In this document: positions 42,000 to 50,691 of the stretch, one piece after another
How positions within the stretch are numbered: position 1 is the stretch's first letter
Layout of the letters: every line of letters starts with the position of its first letter
From: Roseateles_E cavernae
Lineage (GTDB): Bacteria > Pseudomonadota > Gammaproteobacteria > Burkholderiales > Burkholderiaceae_C
Direction of reading: 5' to 3'
Length of the DNA stretch: 64,000 nucleotides
Assembly (NCBI RefSeq): GCF_040187885.1
Contig: NZ_JBDPLH010000002.1
Location: 620,001-684,000, forward strand
Made by a program: the position numbers and the translations under genes
Notes under the pieces: model-generated
Database searches by the model: none
The model's input: the letters and a program-made list of their open reading frames with translations, nothing else
What the model was told of the DNA's origin: nothing

Positions 42000-42764
42000 T
42001 TAATCACTGAGGGTCTTGGCCCGGCTTTGTGGCCGCTCAAGCTCAGGGGCTTTGGGCACGGTTTTCACCACCACCCGGGCGCCGGCGCCCACAGTGACGA
42101 CGGTCGGCCGGCCCTTGTGCAGCAAGGCGGCGGCCGCAAGACCTGACACCGGGTGCTCGCTGGCCAGCGCGTCGACGCAGCCGGCGCGCGAGACCACGCT
42201 GCACAGCGTGTCGGCCGGCCAGCCGGCCTCGACCAGCTTGCGCGACAGCGCGGCGAGCTGGCGCCCGGCCATATAGAAGACCTCGGTGTCGGCCGAGCGG
42301 AGCGCGCGCAGATCGCCCTCCTGCGTCATCGCGGTCGTCAGGCTGACGCTGCGGCCCTGGCCGCGCCGGGTCAGCGGGCGCCGGGTGTGGGCGGCGGCGG
42401 CCAGCGCGGCGGTGACGCCCGGCACGACCTCGCAGGCGATGCCGGCCTGGTCAAGCGCCAGCAGCTCCTCTTCGAGCCGGCCGAAGATGCTGGCATCGCC
42501 GCCCTTGAGCCGCACGACCACGGCATGGCTGAGCGCCTGCCTGACCAGCAGGGCGTTGATGGCCGTCTGCGCGGTGCTGTTGGTGAAGCCGCGCTTGCCC
42601 ACGTCCAGCCAGCGCGCCTGCGGTGCCAGTTCGCGCAGCGCCGGGTCGGTCAGGGCGTCGAACAGCACGACATCGGCGGTCGCCAGCGCCCGTGCGCCGC
42701 GCAGCGTGATCAGATCGGCCGCGCCCGGGCCGGCGCTGACGAAGATGACCTTGCCGGCAGCCAT
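42000..42764 (-). CDS. cobA: Uroporphyrinogen-III C-methyltransferase
   Basis: A 254-residue SAM-dependent enzyme that methylates uroporphyrinogen III twice to precorrin-2. Motifs: VSAGPGAADLITLRGARAL at the N-terminus, VVRLKGGDASIFGRLEEELL, and VVPGVTAALAAAAHTRRPLT. It is a stand-alone SUMT, not fused to the CysG dehydrogenase/ferrochelatase. Its place at the end of the cys operon makes sense: precorrin-2 is the precursor of the siroheme in CysI. It starts two bases after cysN. Confidence 0.95.
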   Translation of the reverse strand: MAAGKVIFVSAGPGAADLITLRGARALATADVVLFDALTDPALRELAPQARWLDVGKRGFTNSTAQTAINALLVRQALSHAVVVRLKGGDASIFGRLEEELLALDQAGIACEVVPGVTAALAAAAHTRRPLTRRGQGRSVSLTTAMTQEGDLRALRSADTEVFYMAGRQLAALSRKLVEAGWPADTLCSVVSRAGCVDALASEHPVSGLAAAALLHKGRPTVVTVGAGARVVVKTVPKAPELERPQSRAKTLSD

Positions 42765-42766
42765 GA

Positions 42767-44065
42767 TCAGCGTACCAAGAGCGCGCCGCTGGTGCGGTTG
42801 CTCGTCGGGTCGACGACGATCAGCGCACCGCCGACGCGGTTGCTGGCATAGGGCTCGACCGGCAGGGCCTGCTGCACCTCGATGCGCACATGGCCGATCT
42901 CGTTGACCGCCAGCTCATGAGCCTCGGTCTCGGCCAGGCTGTTGACGTCGAGCTTGTGCTCGATCACGCTGATGCGGGCCTGGACCCAGCGATTGCCGTG
43001 GCGCACCCAGTACTTGCGGCCGATCTGCGCGGGCTCGGTGTCCAGCCAGGCCAAGGTCGCTGCGAAGCTCTGCACGGGTTTGGCCGAACCCGGCGTGACG
43101 ATCCAGTCGCCGCGGCTGACGTCCAGCTGGCGGTCCAGCACGACGCCGGCCGACTCGCCGGCCACGCTGTGGGCGACGGTCTCGCCGGCGCGGCGCACCT
43201 CGGCGACGACCGCCGTCTCGCCGCTGGGCAGGATCTGCACCGTGTCGCCGGCCTGGACCTGGCCGTGAGCGATGCGGCCCCACAGCGTGCGCGGCTGGTT
43301 GCCGGTGCCTTCACCCTCGCGGGCGACGTATTGCACCGGGATCAAGAGCTGACCCTCGACCTTCTCCTGCGCGGCCGGCAGGCCTTCGAGCACCTGCAGC
43401 AGCGAGGGGCCGTCATACCAGGCGGCGTCCAGCGGCTGGGTCACGTTGTCGCCGCGCAGCGCCGAGACCGGCACGATGGCGGTGACTTCGATGCCGGCCT
43501 GTGCAGCAAAAGCCCGCAAGGCCTTGCTGACGGCGGCGAAGGCGGCACCCGGATCTTCGGCCGCGTCGATCTTGTTGATCGCGAACACGATGCTCGGCAC
43601 GCGCAAGAGATGGGCCAGCAGGCTGTGGCGGCGGGTCTGGGGCAGCAGCTGCACCTGGTCCTGGCTCACATCGAGCTTGGTGATGTCGACCAGCACGACG
43701 GCGGCGTCCGAGCCGGCGGCGGCTGTGACCATATTGCGGGTGTACTGCTCATGACCGGGCGCGTCGGCAATGATGAACTTGCGCGTCTTGGTCGCGAAAT
43801 AGCGGTAGGCCACATCGATCGTGATGCCTTGCTCGCGCTCGGCTTCCAGGCCGTCGGTCAACAAGCTCAAATCGATGGGCTGGCCGGCGGCGCGTTTTTC
43901 CAAGGTGTCGAGCTGGTCGGCCAGGATGGCGCGGCTGTCGAACAGCAGGCGGCCGATCAGCGTGCTCTTGCCGTCGTCGACGCTGCCGGCGGTCAGGAAG
44001 CGCAGCGCGCGGTGGTGGGTATCGACCTCAGCGTCGTGGACGAGAGTGTTCAGTCGTGCGCTCAT
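42767..44065 (-). CDS. cysN: Sulfate adenylyltransferase subunit 1 (GTPase)
   Basis: A 432-residue EF-Tu-like GTPase that drives ATP sulfurylase. G1 is GSVDDGKST, G3 is DAPGHEQYTRN and G4 is NKID. Two beta domains follow, without a fused APS kinase (CysC), which fits a pathway that reduces APS directly. It starts two bases after the stop of cysD. Confidence 0.96.
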   Translation of the reverse strand: MSARLNTLVHDAEVDTHHRALRFLTAGSVDDGKSTLIGRLLFDSRAILADQLDTLEKRAAGQPIDLSLLTDGLEAEREQGITIDVAYRYFATKTRKFIIADAPGHEQYTRNMVTAAAGSDAAVVLVDITKLDVSQDQVQLLPQTRRHSLLAHLLRVPSIVFAINKIDAAEDPGAAFAAVSKALRAFAAQAGIEVTAIVPVSALRGDNVTQPLDAAWYDGPSLLQVLEGLPAAQEKVEGQLLIPVQYVAREGEGTGNQPRTLWGRIAHGQVQAGDTVQILPSGETAVVAEVRRAGETVAHSVAGESAGVVLDRQLDVSRGDWIVTPGSAKPVQSFAATLAWLDTEPAQIGRKYWVRHGNRWVQARISVIEHKLDVNSLAETEAHELAVNEIGHVRIEVQQALPVEPYASNRVGGALIVVDPTSNRTSGALLVR

Positions 44066-44067
44066 GA

Positions 44068-45027
44068 TCAGAAATACCCTTCCTTCTTGCGGCGCTCCAT
44101 CGAGGCCTCGGATGTGCGATCGTCCATGCGGGTCGCACCGCGCTCGCTGACCGTGACGGTCAGGGTCTCGGCCACGATGTCGGTGGCGCTGGCGGCATCA
44201 CTCTCGACCGGGCAGGTGCAGGTCATGTCGCCGACGGTGCGGAAACGCACGGTGGCGGTCTCGACCTGTTCGCCGGCCTCGGGCGGCGTCACCTCGGTCA
44301 GCGGCACCAAGAGGCCCTTGCGGCGTATCACCTGGCGCTGGTGCGCGTAGTACAGGCCCGGCAGCGGGATGTTCTCGCGCGCCAGGTAGAGCCACACATC
44401 CAGCTCGGTCCAGTTGCTGATCGGGAAGGCGCGGAAATGCTCGCCCGGACGGATGCGGGTGTTGAACAGGCTCCACAGCTCGGGGCGCTGTTCCTTGGGC
44501 TGCCATTGGCCGAAGCTGTCGCGGTGGCTGAAGATGCGCTCCTTGGCGCGGGCCTTTTCCTCGTCGCGGCGGGCGCCGCCGATCAGCACGTCGAAGCGGT
44601 TGTCCTCGATCGCTTCCAGCAGGGTCACGGTCTGGTGGCCGTTGCGCGACTCCAGCGGATGGGCCAGGCGCACCGTGCCTTTTTTGATCGACTCGTCCAT
44701 GTGCGCGACGATCAGGCGCTCGCCCATCTCGGCAGCGCGGCGGTCGCGGAACTCAATCACCTCGGGGAAGTTGTGGCCGGTGTCCACATGAACCAGCGGG
44801 AAAGGCAGCTTGCCCTTGAACTCGTTGCCGGCCACGCGTTGCTTGAAGGCCTTCTCGGCCAGGCGCAGCACGACGCAGGAGTCCTTGCCGCCCGAGAACA
44901 GCAGGGCGGGGCGCTCGAAGGCGGCCGCCACCTCGCGCAGGATGAAGATGGCTTCTTCTTCCAGATGGTCGAGGTGGCGCTGGTCCACCGTGGCGGCCAG
45001 CTGTTGCAGAGTGATCGGGGCATTCAT
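44068..45027 (-). CDS. cysD: Sulfate adenylyltransferase subunit 2
   Basis: A 319-residue ATP-pyrophosphatase-type enzyme that makes APS from sulfate and ATP. PP-loop SGGKDSCVVL lies near residue 45, and the conserved LVHVDTGHNFPEVIEFRDRR and LIGGARRDEEKARAKERIFS follow. Its start codon overlaps the cysH stop as ATGA. Confidence 0.97.
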   Translation of the reverse strand: MNAPITLQQLAATVDQRHLDHLEEEAIFILREVAAAFERPALLFSGGKDSCVVLRLAEKAFKQRVAGNEFKGKLPFPLVHVDTGHNFPEVIEFRDRRAAEMGERLIVAHMDESIKKGTVRLAHPLESRNGHQTVTLLEAIEDNRFDVLIGGARRDEEKARAKERIFSHRDSFGQWQPKEQRPELWSLFNTRIRPGEHFRAFPISNWTELDVWLYLARENIPLPGLYYAHQRQVIRRKGLLVPLTEVTPPEAGEQVETATVRFRTVGDMTCTCPVESDAASATDIVAETLTVTVSERGATRMDDRTSEASMERRKKEGYF

Positions 45028-45809
45028 GCCTGGGCTCCTGACTTCAGTTCTTCATTGCTATGGGCTTTGTGCAAGCCGCACTCTTTGGCGTTCTCGTCCT
45101 CCCACCACCAGCGACCCGAGCGGAAGTCCTCTCCGACCGAGATCGCGCGGGTGCAGGGGGCGCAGCCGATGCTGGGCATGAACTGGTCATGCAGGGCGTT
45201 GAAGGGCACATCGTGGGTGGCGATGTATTGCCACACGTCCGCCCAGCTCCACTCGGCCAGCACATTGAGCTTGGTGCGGCCCTGGCCATCCGGCTCGGAG
45301 AAAGGCACCTCGGCGCGGTTGCTGCTCTGCTCGCGGCGCAGGCCGGTGATCCAGGCCGTGCGGCCGGCCAGCATGCGACCCAGCGGCTCCAGCTTGCGCA
45401 GGCCGCAGCAGGCCTTGCGCAGCGCCAGGCTCTCGTACATCGCGCGCTCGCCATTCGTTCTGACGAAATGGATCACCGCCTCCTGCACCGGGCTGAAGAC
45501 CTCGACCTTCCGTGCATAGCGGTCCTCGATGGCCGGGATCAGCGCCAGGGTCTCATCGTGCAGCTGGCCGGTGTTCAGCGTCGCGATACAGATCGGCAGC
45601 GCATGGCGGGCGATCAGGTCGGTGATCACCATGTCCTCGGCGCCCAGGCTGGTCGACTGGATCAGGCCGTCGCCGTAGTCGGCATGGGCCTGCTTCAGCA
45701 ATGCGACCGTCCTGGCCAGGCGTTCCTCGAAGCCTGCCGTCTCGCGGGCATAGAGGGCAATGGCCGAGGCACTGGCCGCCGGGAACAGGGAAGAGACTTC
45801 GCCGCTCAT
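45024..45809 (-). CDS. cysH: Adenylyl-sulfate (APS) reductase
   Basis: A 261-residue enzyme. The paired motifs KACCGLRK (Cys134, Cys135) and GCAPC (Cys216, Cys219) ligate a [4Fe-4S] cluster, which marks an APS reductase rather than the cluster-free PAPS reductase of enterobacteria. The catalytic cysteine is Cys244 in ECGLHK. Thioredoxin or glutathione supplies electrons. Absence of cysC nearby agrees. It starts two bases after the DUF934 gene. Confidence 0.95.
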   Translation of the reverse strand: MSGEVSSLFPAASASAIALYARETAGFEERLARTVALLKQAHADYGDGLIQSTSLGAEDMVITDLIARHALPICIATLNTGQLHDETLALIPAIEDRYARKVEVFSPVQEAVIHFVRTNGERAMYESLALRKACCGLRKLEPLGRMLAGRTAWITGLRREQSSNRAEVPFSEPDGQGRTKLNVLAEWSWADVWQYIATHDVPFNALHDQFMPSIGCAPCTRAISVGEDFRSGRWWWEDENAKECGLHKAHSNEELKSGAQA

Positions 45810-45811
45810 GA

Positions 45812-46315
45812 TCAGGTCCTGGCGAAGGCCGGCTTGGTGACGGCCTGGCCTTCTTGCAGGGCGCCCTGGTAGTGGGCCGGGAAGAAGCTCAGCGCGCGCT
45901 TGGCGGCCTCGACGCTCTCGCCGGCACGCAGCTGCACCGCATCAAAACCGGTGCGTGCCAGCAACGGCAGCATATCGACCAGCACCTCGCCGCAGGCGCG
46001 CACTTCGCCGGCGTAGCGGTAGCGCGAGCGCAGCAGATGGGCCTGGCTGTAGGCGCGGCCGTCCACCCACTTCGGGAACTTCAAGACGATCATTGCCAGG
46101 CGCGGCAGGTCGCCGGCCAGGTCCTCGATCGCATGGTCATTGGGCACTTCGACGGCGGTCGCCAGGCCGGCCGGCCAGTGATCGCGCACGGCATGCCATT
46201 GCTCCAGCGTCAGCAGCAGATGGGGCGCCGGATCGGGATCGGGCTTGGGGCCGTCCTCGCCGACGACGCGGTGCCAGGGCTCCTGGGGGTGGTGGTCAAC
46301 AAACTTCATGGTCAT
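45812..46315 (-). CDS. DUF934 family protein of the sulfite reductase operon
   Basis: A 167-residue protein without signal or membrane segment. AIVLKFPKWVDGRAYSQAHL-like sequence (here MIVLKFPKWVDGRAYSQAHL) and LRSRYRYAGEVRACGEVLVD, followed by the late GFDAVQLR and FFPAHYQGAL, are diagnostic of DUF934, which sits between cysI and cysH in many beta- and gammaproteobacteria. It is thought to be an accessory to sulfite reductase, but its role is not established. ATG at 46315 is five bases after the cysI stop; a longer frame upstream is an artefact over cysI. Confidence 0.92.
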   Translation of the reverse strand: MTMKFVDHHPQEPWHRVVGEDGPKPDPDPAPHLLLTLEQWHAVRDHWPAGLATAVEVPNDHAIEDLAGDLPRLAMIVLKFPKWVDGRAYSQAHLLRSRYRYAGEVRACGEVLVDMLPLLARTGFDAVQLRAGESVEAAKRALSFFPAHYQGALQEGQAVTKPAFART

Positions 46316-46320
46316 CGTTC

Positions 46321-48018
46321 TCAGTGAGCGGCGGCGGTCAGCGTGCGCTGGGCGTTGGCAGGGGCCTTGAAGGGCTCGATGCCGACACGGCGCACCGTGT
46401 CGATGAAGCGCTCGCCGGCCTGGCGCTGCGCGCGATAGGTCTGCACGACGGACTCGATCACATCGGGCACCTCGTCGGCCGCGAAAGAAGGGCCGATCAC
46501 CTTGCCCACCTGGGCGCCACCGGAGATGGTCGAGCCGTCGGAGCCGGCCAGGGTGATCTGATACCACTCGCTGCCGTCCTTGTCGACGCCGAGGATGCCG
46601 ATATGGCCGCTGTGGTGGTGGCCGCAGCTGTTGATGCAGCCGCTGATGTGCAGGTCGATGTCGCCGATGTCGTAGAGCTCGTCCAGATCCTGGAAACGCT
46701 CGGTGATGGCCTCGGCCACCGGGATGGAGCGGGCATTGGCCAGCGCGCAGAAATCGCCGCCGGGGCAGGCGATCATGTCGGTCAGCAGGCCGATATTGGG
46801 CGTCGCGAAGCCATTGGCCTTGGCGGCCTCGAACAGCGCCGGCAGCTCGCTCTCCAGCACCCAGGGCAGCAGCAGGTTCTGGTCATGGGTCACGCGCAGC
46901 TCGCCGTGGCTGAACCGGTCGGCCAGATCGGCCGCGGCCTCCATCTGGGCATCGGTCGCGTCGCCCGGCGGGATGCCCAGGCGCTTCAGCGACAGGGTCA
47001 CGCCGCGATAGCCGGCGAGCTTGTGGGCGTGGACGTTGCGTTCCAGCCAGCGCTGGTAGGCGCTCTTGGCCGGCACACCCTGGAAGATGTCGATGGCGGG
47101 CAGGGCGGCGACGCCGGCCGGCACGACGAAACTGGCCGCGACACGGTCCAGCTCGGCCTGCGGAATGATGTGCTCGCGGCCGCCCTCGTCCAGCGCCAGG
47201 ATCTCCTGGAACTCCTTGTTGACCGCGTCGAAGAAAGCCTGACCCTCGGCCTTGACCAGGATCTTGATGCGGGCCTTGTACATATTGTCGCGGCGCCCGT
47301 AGCGGTTGTAGACCCGCACGATCGCCTCGATATAGACCAGGATCTGCTGCCAGGGCAGGAACTCGTTGATGACCTGGCCGACGATGGGCGTGCGGCCCAT
47401 GCCGCCGCCGACCAGCACCTGGAAGCCGACCTCGCCGGCCTCGTTCTTCTTCAGCTGCAGGCCGATGTCGTGCCAGGCGATCGCGGCGCGGTCTTCCAGA
47501 GCGCCCGAGATGGCGATCTTGAACTTGCGCGGCAGGAAGGCGAACTCGGGATGAAGGGTGCTCCACTGGCGCAGCACCTCGGCATAGGGGCGCGGGTCGA
47601 CGATCTCGTCGGCCGCGACGCCGGCCATGCCGTCGCTGGTGATATTGCGGATGCAGTTGCCGCTGGTCTGGATGCCGTGCATGTCCACATCGGCCAGCAG
47701 GTCCATCACATCGGCCGACTGGACCAGCGGGATCCAGTTGTACTGCAGGTTCTGGCGCGTCGTGAAATGGCCGTAGCCGCGGTCATGCGTGCGCGCGATA
47801 TGGGCCAGCTGGCGCAGCTGCTGGGCGGACAGCACGCCATAGGGCACGGCCACGCGCAGCATCGGCGCATGGCGCTGCACATACCAGCCGTTCTGCAGGC
47901 GCAGCGGGCGGAACTCGTCGTCGGACAGGCTGCCGGCGAGGTTGCGCTCCAGCTGGTCGCGGAACTGCGCGGCGCGGGCGCGGACGAACTGGCGGTCGAA
48001 GTCGGTATAGGCGTACAT
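46321..48018 (-). CDS. cysI: Sulfite reductase, single-subunit siroheme type
   Basis: A 565-residue enzyme reducing sulfite to sulfide. Siroheme/[4Fe-4S] ligands are in ACPGGDFCALANA and SGCINSCGHHHSGHIGILG in the C-terminal third. The N-terminal half holds the first nitrite/sulfite reductase ferredoxin-like half-domain (YGHFTTRQNLQYNWIPL). No CysJ flavoprotein gene is adjacent, suggesting ferredoxin as electron donor. It starts seven bases after tauE. Confidence 0.95.
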   Translation of the reverse strand: MYAYTDFDRQFVRARAAQFRDQLERNLAGSLSDDEFRPLRLQNGWYVQRHAPMLRVAVPYGVLSAQQLRQLAHIARTHDRGYGHFTTRQNLQYNWIPLVQSADVMDLLADVDMHGIQTSGNCIRNITSDGMAGVAADEIVDPRPYAEVLRQWSTLHPEFAFLPRKFKIAISGALEDRAAIAWHDIGLQLKKNEAGEVGFQVLVGGGMGRTPIVGQVINEFLPWQQILVYIEAIVRVYNRYGRRDNMYKARIKILVKAEGQAFFDAVNKEFQEILALDEGGREHIIPQAELDRVAASFVVPAGVAALPAIDIFQGVPAKSAYQRWLERNVHAHKLAGYRGVTLSLKRLGIPPGDATDAQMEAAADLADRFSHGELRVTHDQNLLLPWVLESELPALFEAAKANGFATPNIGLLTDMIACPGGDFCALANARSIPVAEAITERFQDLDELYDIGDIDLHISGCINSCGHHHSGHIGILGVDKDGSEWYQITLAGSDGSTISGGAQVGKVIGPSFAADEVPDVIESVVQTYRAQRQAGERFIDTVRRVGIEPFKAPANAQRTLTAAAH

Positions 48019-48025
48019 AGCGAGA

Positions 48026-48796
48026 TCAGTGAATGACTTTCCAGCCCGCCATCAGGAGCGAGCCGCACAGCAGGGTGCGGACGACGCCGTCGGGCAGGCG
48101 GCGGGTCAGCTGGGCGCCCAGCCAGATGCCGGGCATCGAGCCTATCAACAGCGGCACCAGCAGCGCCCAGTTGACATGACCCAGGGTGGCGTGGCCGATG
48201 CCGGCCACGAGGGTGAGAGGGACGGCGTGCGCGATATCGCTGCCGACGATGTAGCGCGCCTCCAGGCGCGGGTAGATCAGCAGGATCAGGGTCGCGCCGA
48301 TGGCGCCGGCACCGATCGAGGACAGCGAGACCAGCACGCCCAGGATCACGCCCGAGATCACAGTCAGCGCCGGCTTGCGCGATGCGGGGATGACACGCTC
48401 CAGCCGCAGGCCCAGGGCCTGCCAGGACTTCTTGAAGGCCACGACCACGGCGGTCAGCAGCAGCGCGATGCCCAGCGAGAAGGTCAGCGCCTCGGCCCAG
48501 CCCTTGGTGACGCCGGTGCTGTGCATCAGGGCGACGGTGGCGATGGAGGCCGGGATCGAGCCGGCCAGCAGCAGCGCGGTGATGCCCCATTTGACATGGC
48601 CGTGGCGCGCATGGGCCACCGAACCGCTGACCTTGGTCAGCCCGGCAAACCACAGATCGGTGCCTATGGCCACGGCCGGGTTCAGCTTGAAGACCGAGAG
48701 CAGCAGCGGCGTCATCAGCGAGCCGCCGCCGACGCCGGTGATCCCTACGATGACGCCGACGCCAAAACCGCTCGCAATTGCTATCCAGTCGAACAA
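48026..48796 (-). CDS. TauE/SafE-family transporter of the sulfate operon
   Basis: A 256-residue protein with seven to eight membrane segments. FGVGVIVGITGVGGGSLMTP is the conserved first repeat motif, and LVSLSSIGAGAIGATLILLI is the equivalent in the second half. TauE/SafE proteins move sulfonates, sulfite or other organic anions; leading a sulfate-assimilation operon it may import sulfate or export excess sulfite. The start is TTG, preceded by GGGAG five bases upstream; no ATG fits. Confidence 0.9.
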   Translation of the reverse strand: MFDWIAIASGFGVGVIVGITGVGGGSLMTPLLLSVFKLNPAVAIGTDLWFAGLTKVSGSVAHARHGHVKWGITALLLAGSIPASIATVALMHSTGVTKGWAEALTFSLGIALLLTAVVVAFKKSWQALGLRLERVIPASRKPALTVISGVILGVLVSLSSIGAGAIGATLILLIYPRLEARYIVGSDIAHAVPLTLVAGIGHATLGHVNWALLVPLLIGSMPGIWLGAQLTRRLPDGVVRTLLCGSLLMAGWKVIH

Positions 48797-48889
48797 ATCC
48801 GCTCCCAGGCAGTCTAGGTGGCGGACTGTATGGAAGCTTTATATATATAGGAACTACAAATTCGTAGATTGCTTATTCGTGAATAAGCA
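48797..48889 (-). promoter_or_regulatory. Promoter/operator of the cys operon
   Basis: This AT-rich island stands out in GC-rich surroundings. On the minus strand it contains TGCTTATTCACGAATAAGCA (48870-48889), two nine-base perfect arms around a two-base centre, then the near-palindrome CTACGAATTTGTAG (48855-48868), then TATATATATA as a likely -10. Arms of the type TTATTC/GAATAA are what one expects of a CysB-type LysR activator site. The outer palindrome overlaps the ybiB stop codon. Confidence 0.65.
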
Positions 48890-49826
48890 TATGAGCCGAT
48901 GTGGAAAGCCGGATCAGGGCCTGCACCTGCTCGGCAATGCGCGGCGGCAGCGGCGCGCGGCCGTCCAGCATGGCCTGGACCCGTGCGGCATTGGCGGCCG
49001 CCTCGCAGTCGGGCGACAAGGGCCAGTCGATGTCCGCGGTGTCGGCCGGGTGCAGATCGAAGCGGCGGCCCTCGGCAAAGCCGTAGAGCTGGGCGCGCCG
49101 GCGCAGATGGGCATAGGCCTCGCCTTCGCTGGCCCGCATCAGCAGGGCCCGGCCATCCCCAAGGCTCAGCGGCAGCAGGGCCTGGCCCATGCTGTCCAGA
49201 TACTCGGGGTGGGTCACCGCGACGACCCGCACGCTGCGGCCCGGCGCGGCATCCAGCAGCTTGGCCACGCTGTGGCCGCTGTTGCGCAGGCCCAGGCGCG
49301 GGCGCAGCGCCATCAGGGCATCGAGCCCGGGGTTCAGCGCGGCCAGCGGCAGGCAGGCCAGGCGGCGCTCGCTCAGCTGGGTGTTGGCCTCGGCGAGGCT
49401 GCTGGCCCGTGGCAGGCCCAGCGCGTCCAGCAGCGCGAATGGGCTCTCGCGGCTGTCGAAATCATGCCGGCCGAAGATCAGCACCGGCACGCCCTCGCGC
49501 GCCAGCAGCAGGGCCACCAAGGGCATCAGATTGGCCTGCTTGCGCGCGCCGTTGAAGGTCGGCAGCAGCACGCAGCGCGGCCCGGCCGGCACTTCGACGC
49601 GGGCGGTGCGCGCCTGCATCGCTCGCACGAAGCCGGCCAGCTCGGCCTGGCTTTCGCCCTTGATGCGCATCGCGATCAGGATGGCGCCGAGCTCCATCTC
49701 GGGCACCTGGCCATCGAGGATGGCGCCGAACAGCGCCTCGGCCTGGGCCTCGTCGAGGTCGCGTGCGCCGCGCGCCCCGCGGCCGATTTCCTTGATGATG
49801 GGGGCGAGCTGCAGAGGCAATGACAT
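48873..49826 (-). CDS. ybiB: YbiB-type DNA-binding protein (TrpD2 fold)
   Basis: About 317 residues with the fold of anthranilate phosphoribosyltransferase: an N-terminal helical domain with MELGAILIAMRIKGESQAEL, then an alpha/beta domain containing VLLPTFNGARKQANLMPLVA and RNSGHSVAKLLDA. The phosphoribosyl-diphosphate GTGGD motif of true TrpD is replaced by PTFNGARK, so catalysis is unlikely. E. coli YbiB binds nucleic acids without sequence preference. Its last codons lie inside the cys operator. Confidence 0.87.
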   Translation of the reverse strand: MSLPLQLAPIIKEIGRGARGARDLDEAQAEALFGAILDGQVPEMELGAILIAMRIKGESQAELAGFVRAMQARTARVEVPAGPRCVLLPTFNGARKQANLMPLVALLLAREGVPVLIFGRHDFDSRESPFALLDALGLPRASSLAEANTQLSERRLACLPLAALNPGLDALMALRPRLGLRNSGHSVAKLLDAAPGRSVRVVAVTHPEYLDSMGQALLPLSLGDGRALLMRASEGEAYAHLRRRAQLYGFAEGRRFDLHPADTADIDWPLSPDCEAAANAARVQAMLDGRAPLPPRIAEQVQALIRLSTSAHMLIHE

Positions 49827-49897
49827 GCCCACAGTTTAGAGGGCTGCCTTGCAGAGCCTCCTATGATCGCGACTTTGTCATCGAGTGAGTCCACGCC

Positions 49898-50407
49898 ATG
49901 TCAGCCCTGATCTACGAAGCTTCCGCCCCCATCTTCAAACAAATGCTGGGCGGACTGGCCGATGTGCTGGCCAAGGCCGAGGCCCATGCTGCGGCCCGCG
50001 CTATCGAGCCGGCGGCCCTGCTGCAGGCTCGGCTGTTCCCCGATATGTTCGCGCTGACCCGGCAGGTGCAGATCGCCTGTGACTTCGCGGCCGGCGTCTG
50101 CGCGCGCCTGGCCGGCGTCGAGGTGCCCAGCTACGAGGCCAGCGAGCAGAGCTTTGCCGAGCTGCAGGCCCGCATTGCCAAGACCCTGGACTTCATCGGC
50201 GGCGTGTCGCCGGGTCAGTTCGCCGAGGCGGCCGGCCGCGAGATCGTGCTGCGCCCGGGCACGCCCAAGGAGCGCCGCTTCACGGGCCAGCACTATCTGC
50301 TGCACTACGGCCTGCCGCAGTTCTTCTTCCATGTCACGACGGCCTACGACATCCTGCGCCACAACGGGGTCGAGGTCGGCAAGAAGGACTATATGGGCGC
50401 GTACTGA
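49898..50407 (+). CDS. DUF1993 family protein (copy A)
   Basis: A 169-residue, four-helix-bundle-like protein. ALLQARLFPDMFALTRQVQI near residue 45 and HYGLPQFFFHVTTAYDILRH near the C-terminus, ending VGKKDYMGAY, define DUF1993. The function is unknown; the fold is close to DinB-like proteins. A paralogue with the same landmarks lies at 54640-55179, about 4.2 kb away on the same strand. Confidence 0.9.
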   Translation: MSALIYEASAPIFKQMLGGLADVLAKAEAHAAARAIEPAALLQARLFPDMFALTRQVQIACDFAAGVCARLAGVEVPSYEASEQSFAELQARIAKTLDFIGGVSPGQFAEAAGREIVLRPGTPKERRFTGQHYLLHYGLPQFFFHVTTAYDILRHNGVEVGKKDYMGAY

Positions 50408-50455
50408 AGCAGGTCCGTACACTGAACCCATCCATCACAGAACAAGGAGCGCCCC

Positions 50456-50596
50456 ATGGCCAAAGGTCAGCAGAAAAGCAATAAGGAAAGCAAGAAGCCG
50501 AAGAAGGACAGCTCGCCGCCCAAGCCGATCTCGGCCGGCGCGGTGATGCCCAGCATCACCACCGTGGTGCCCGATCGCAGCAAGAAAAAGAAGTAG
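50456..50596 (+). CDS. Short lysine-rich protein of unknown function
   Basis: A 46-residue basic protein starting MAKGQQKSNKESKKPKKDSS and ending in PDRSKKKK. A strong AAGGAG lies eight bases upstream of the ATG. Its two lysine-rich ends around a short neutral centre resemble nucleic-acid-binding peptides. I recall similarly built small proteins in Burkholderiales annotated only as hypothetical. It is too short for many gene finders. Confidence 0.75.
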   Translation: MAKGQQKSNKESKKPKKDSSPPKPISAGAVMPSITTVVPDRSKKKK

Positions 50597-50615
50597 GCCG
50601 CGAGGCTTGTGGCGC

Positions 50616-50631
50616 GCAGGCCGCGGCCTGC
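50616..50631. terminator. Perfect 16-bp GC palindrome
   Basis: GCAGGCCGCGGCCTGC lies 19 bases after the small lysine-rich gene and before the HD-GYP gene. A hairpin would have a very tight loop. It may terminate transcription or be a binding site. Confidence 0.3.
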
Positions 50632-50691
50632 AAGAGTTAGCAGCTTGACCGCTGCTGGTGGCTTCGGCCTGATCGGGCGCAGGAGGAGTTC

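Noticed and set aside
45955..48036. A 693-codon open frame on the plus strand over cysI and DUF934
   Set aside because: Same reason: both strands stay open at high GC, while the minus strand encodes unmistakable CysI with its siroheme motifs.
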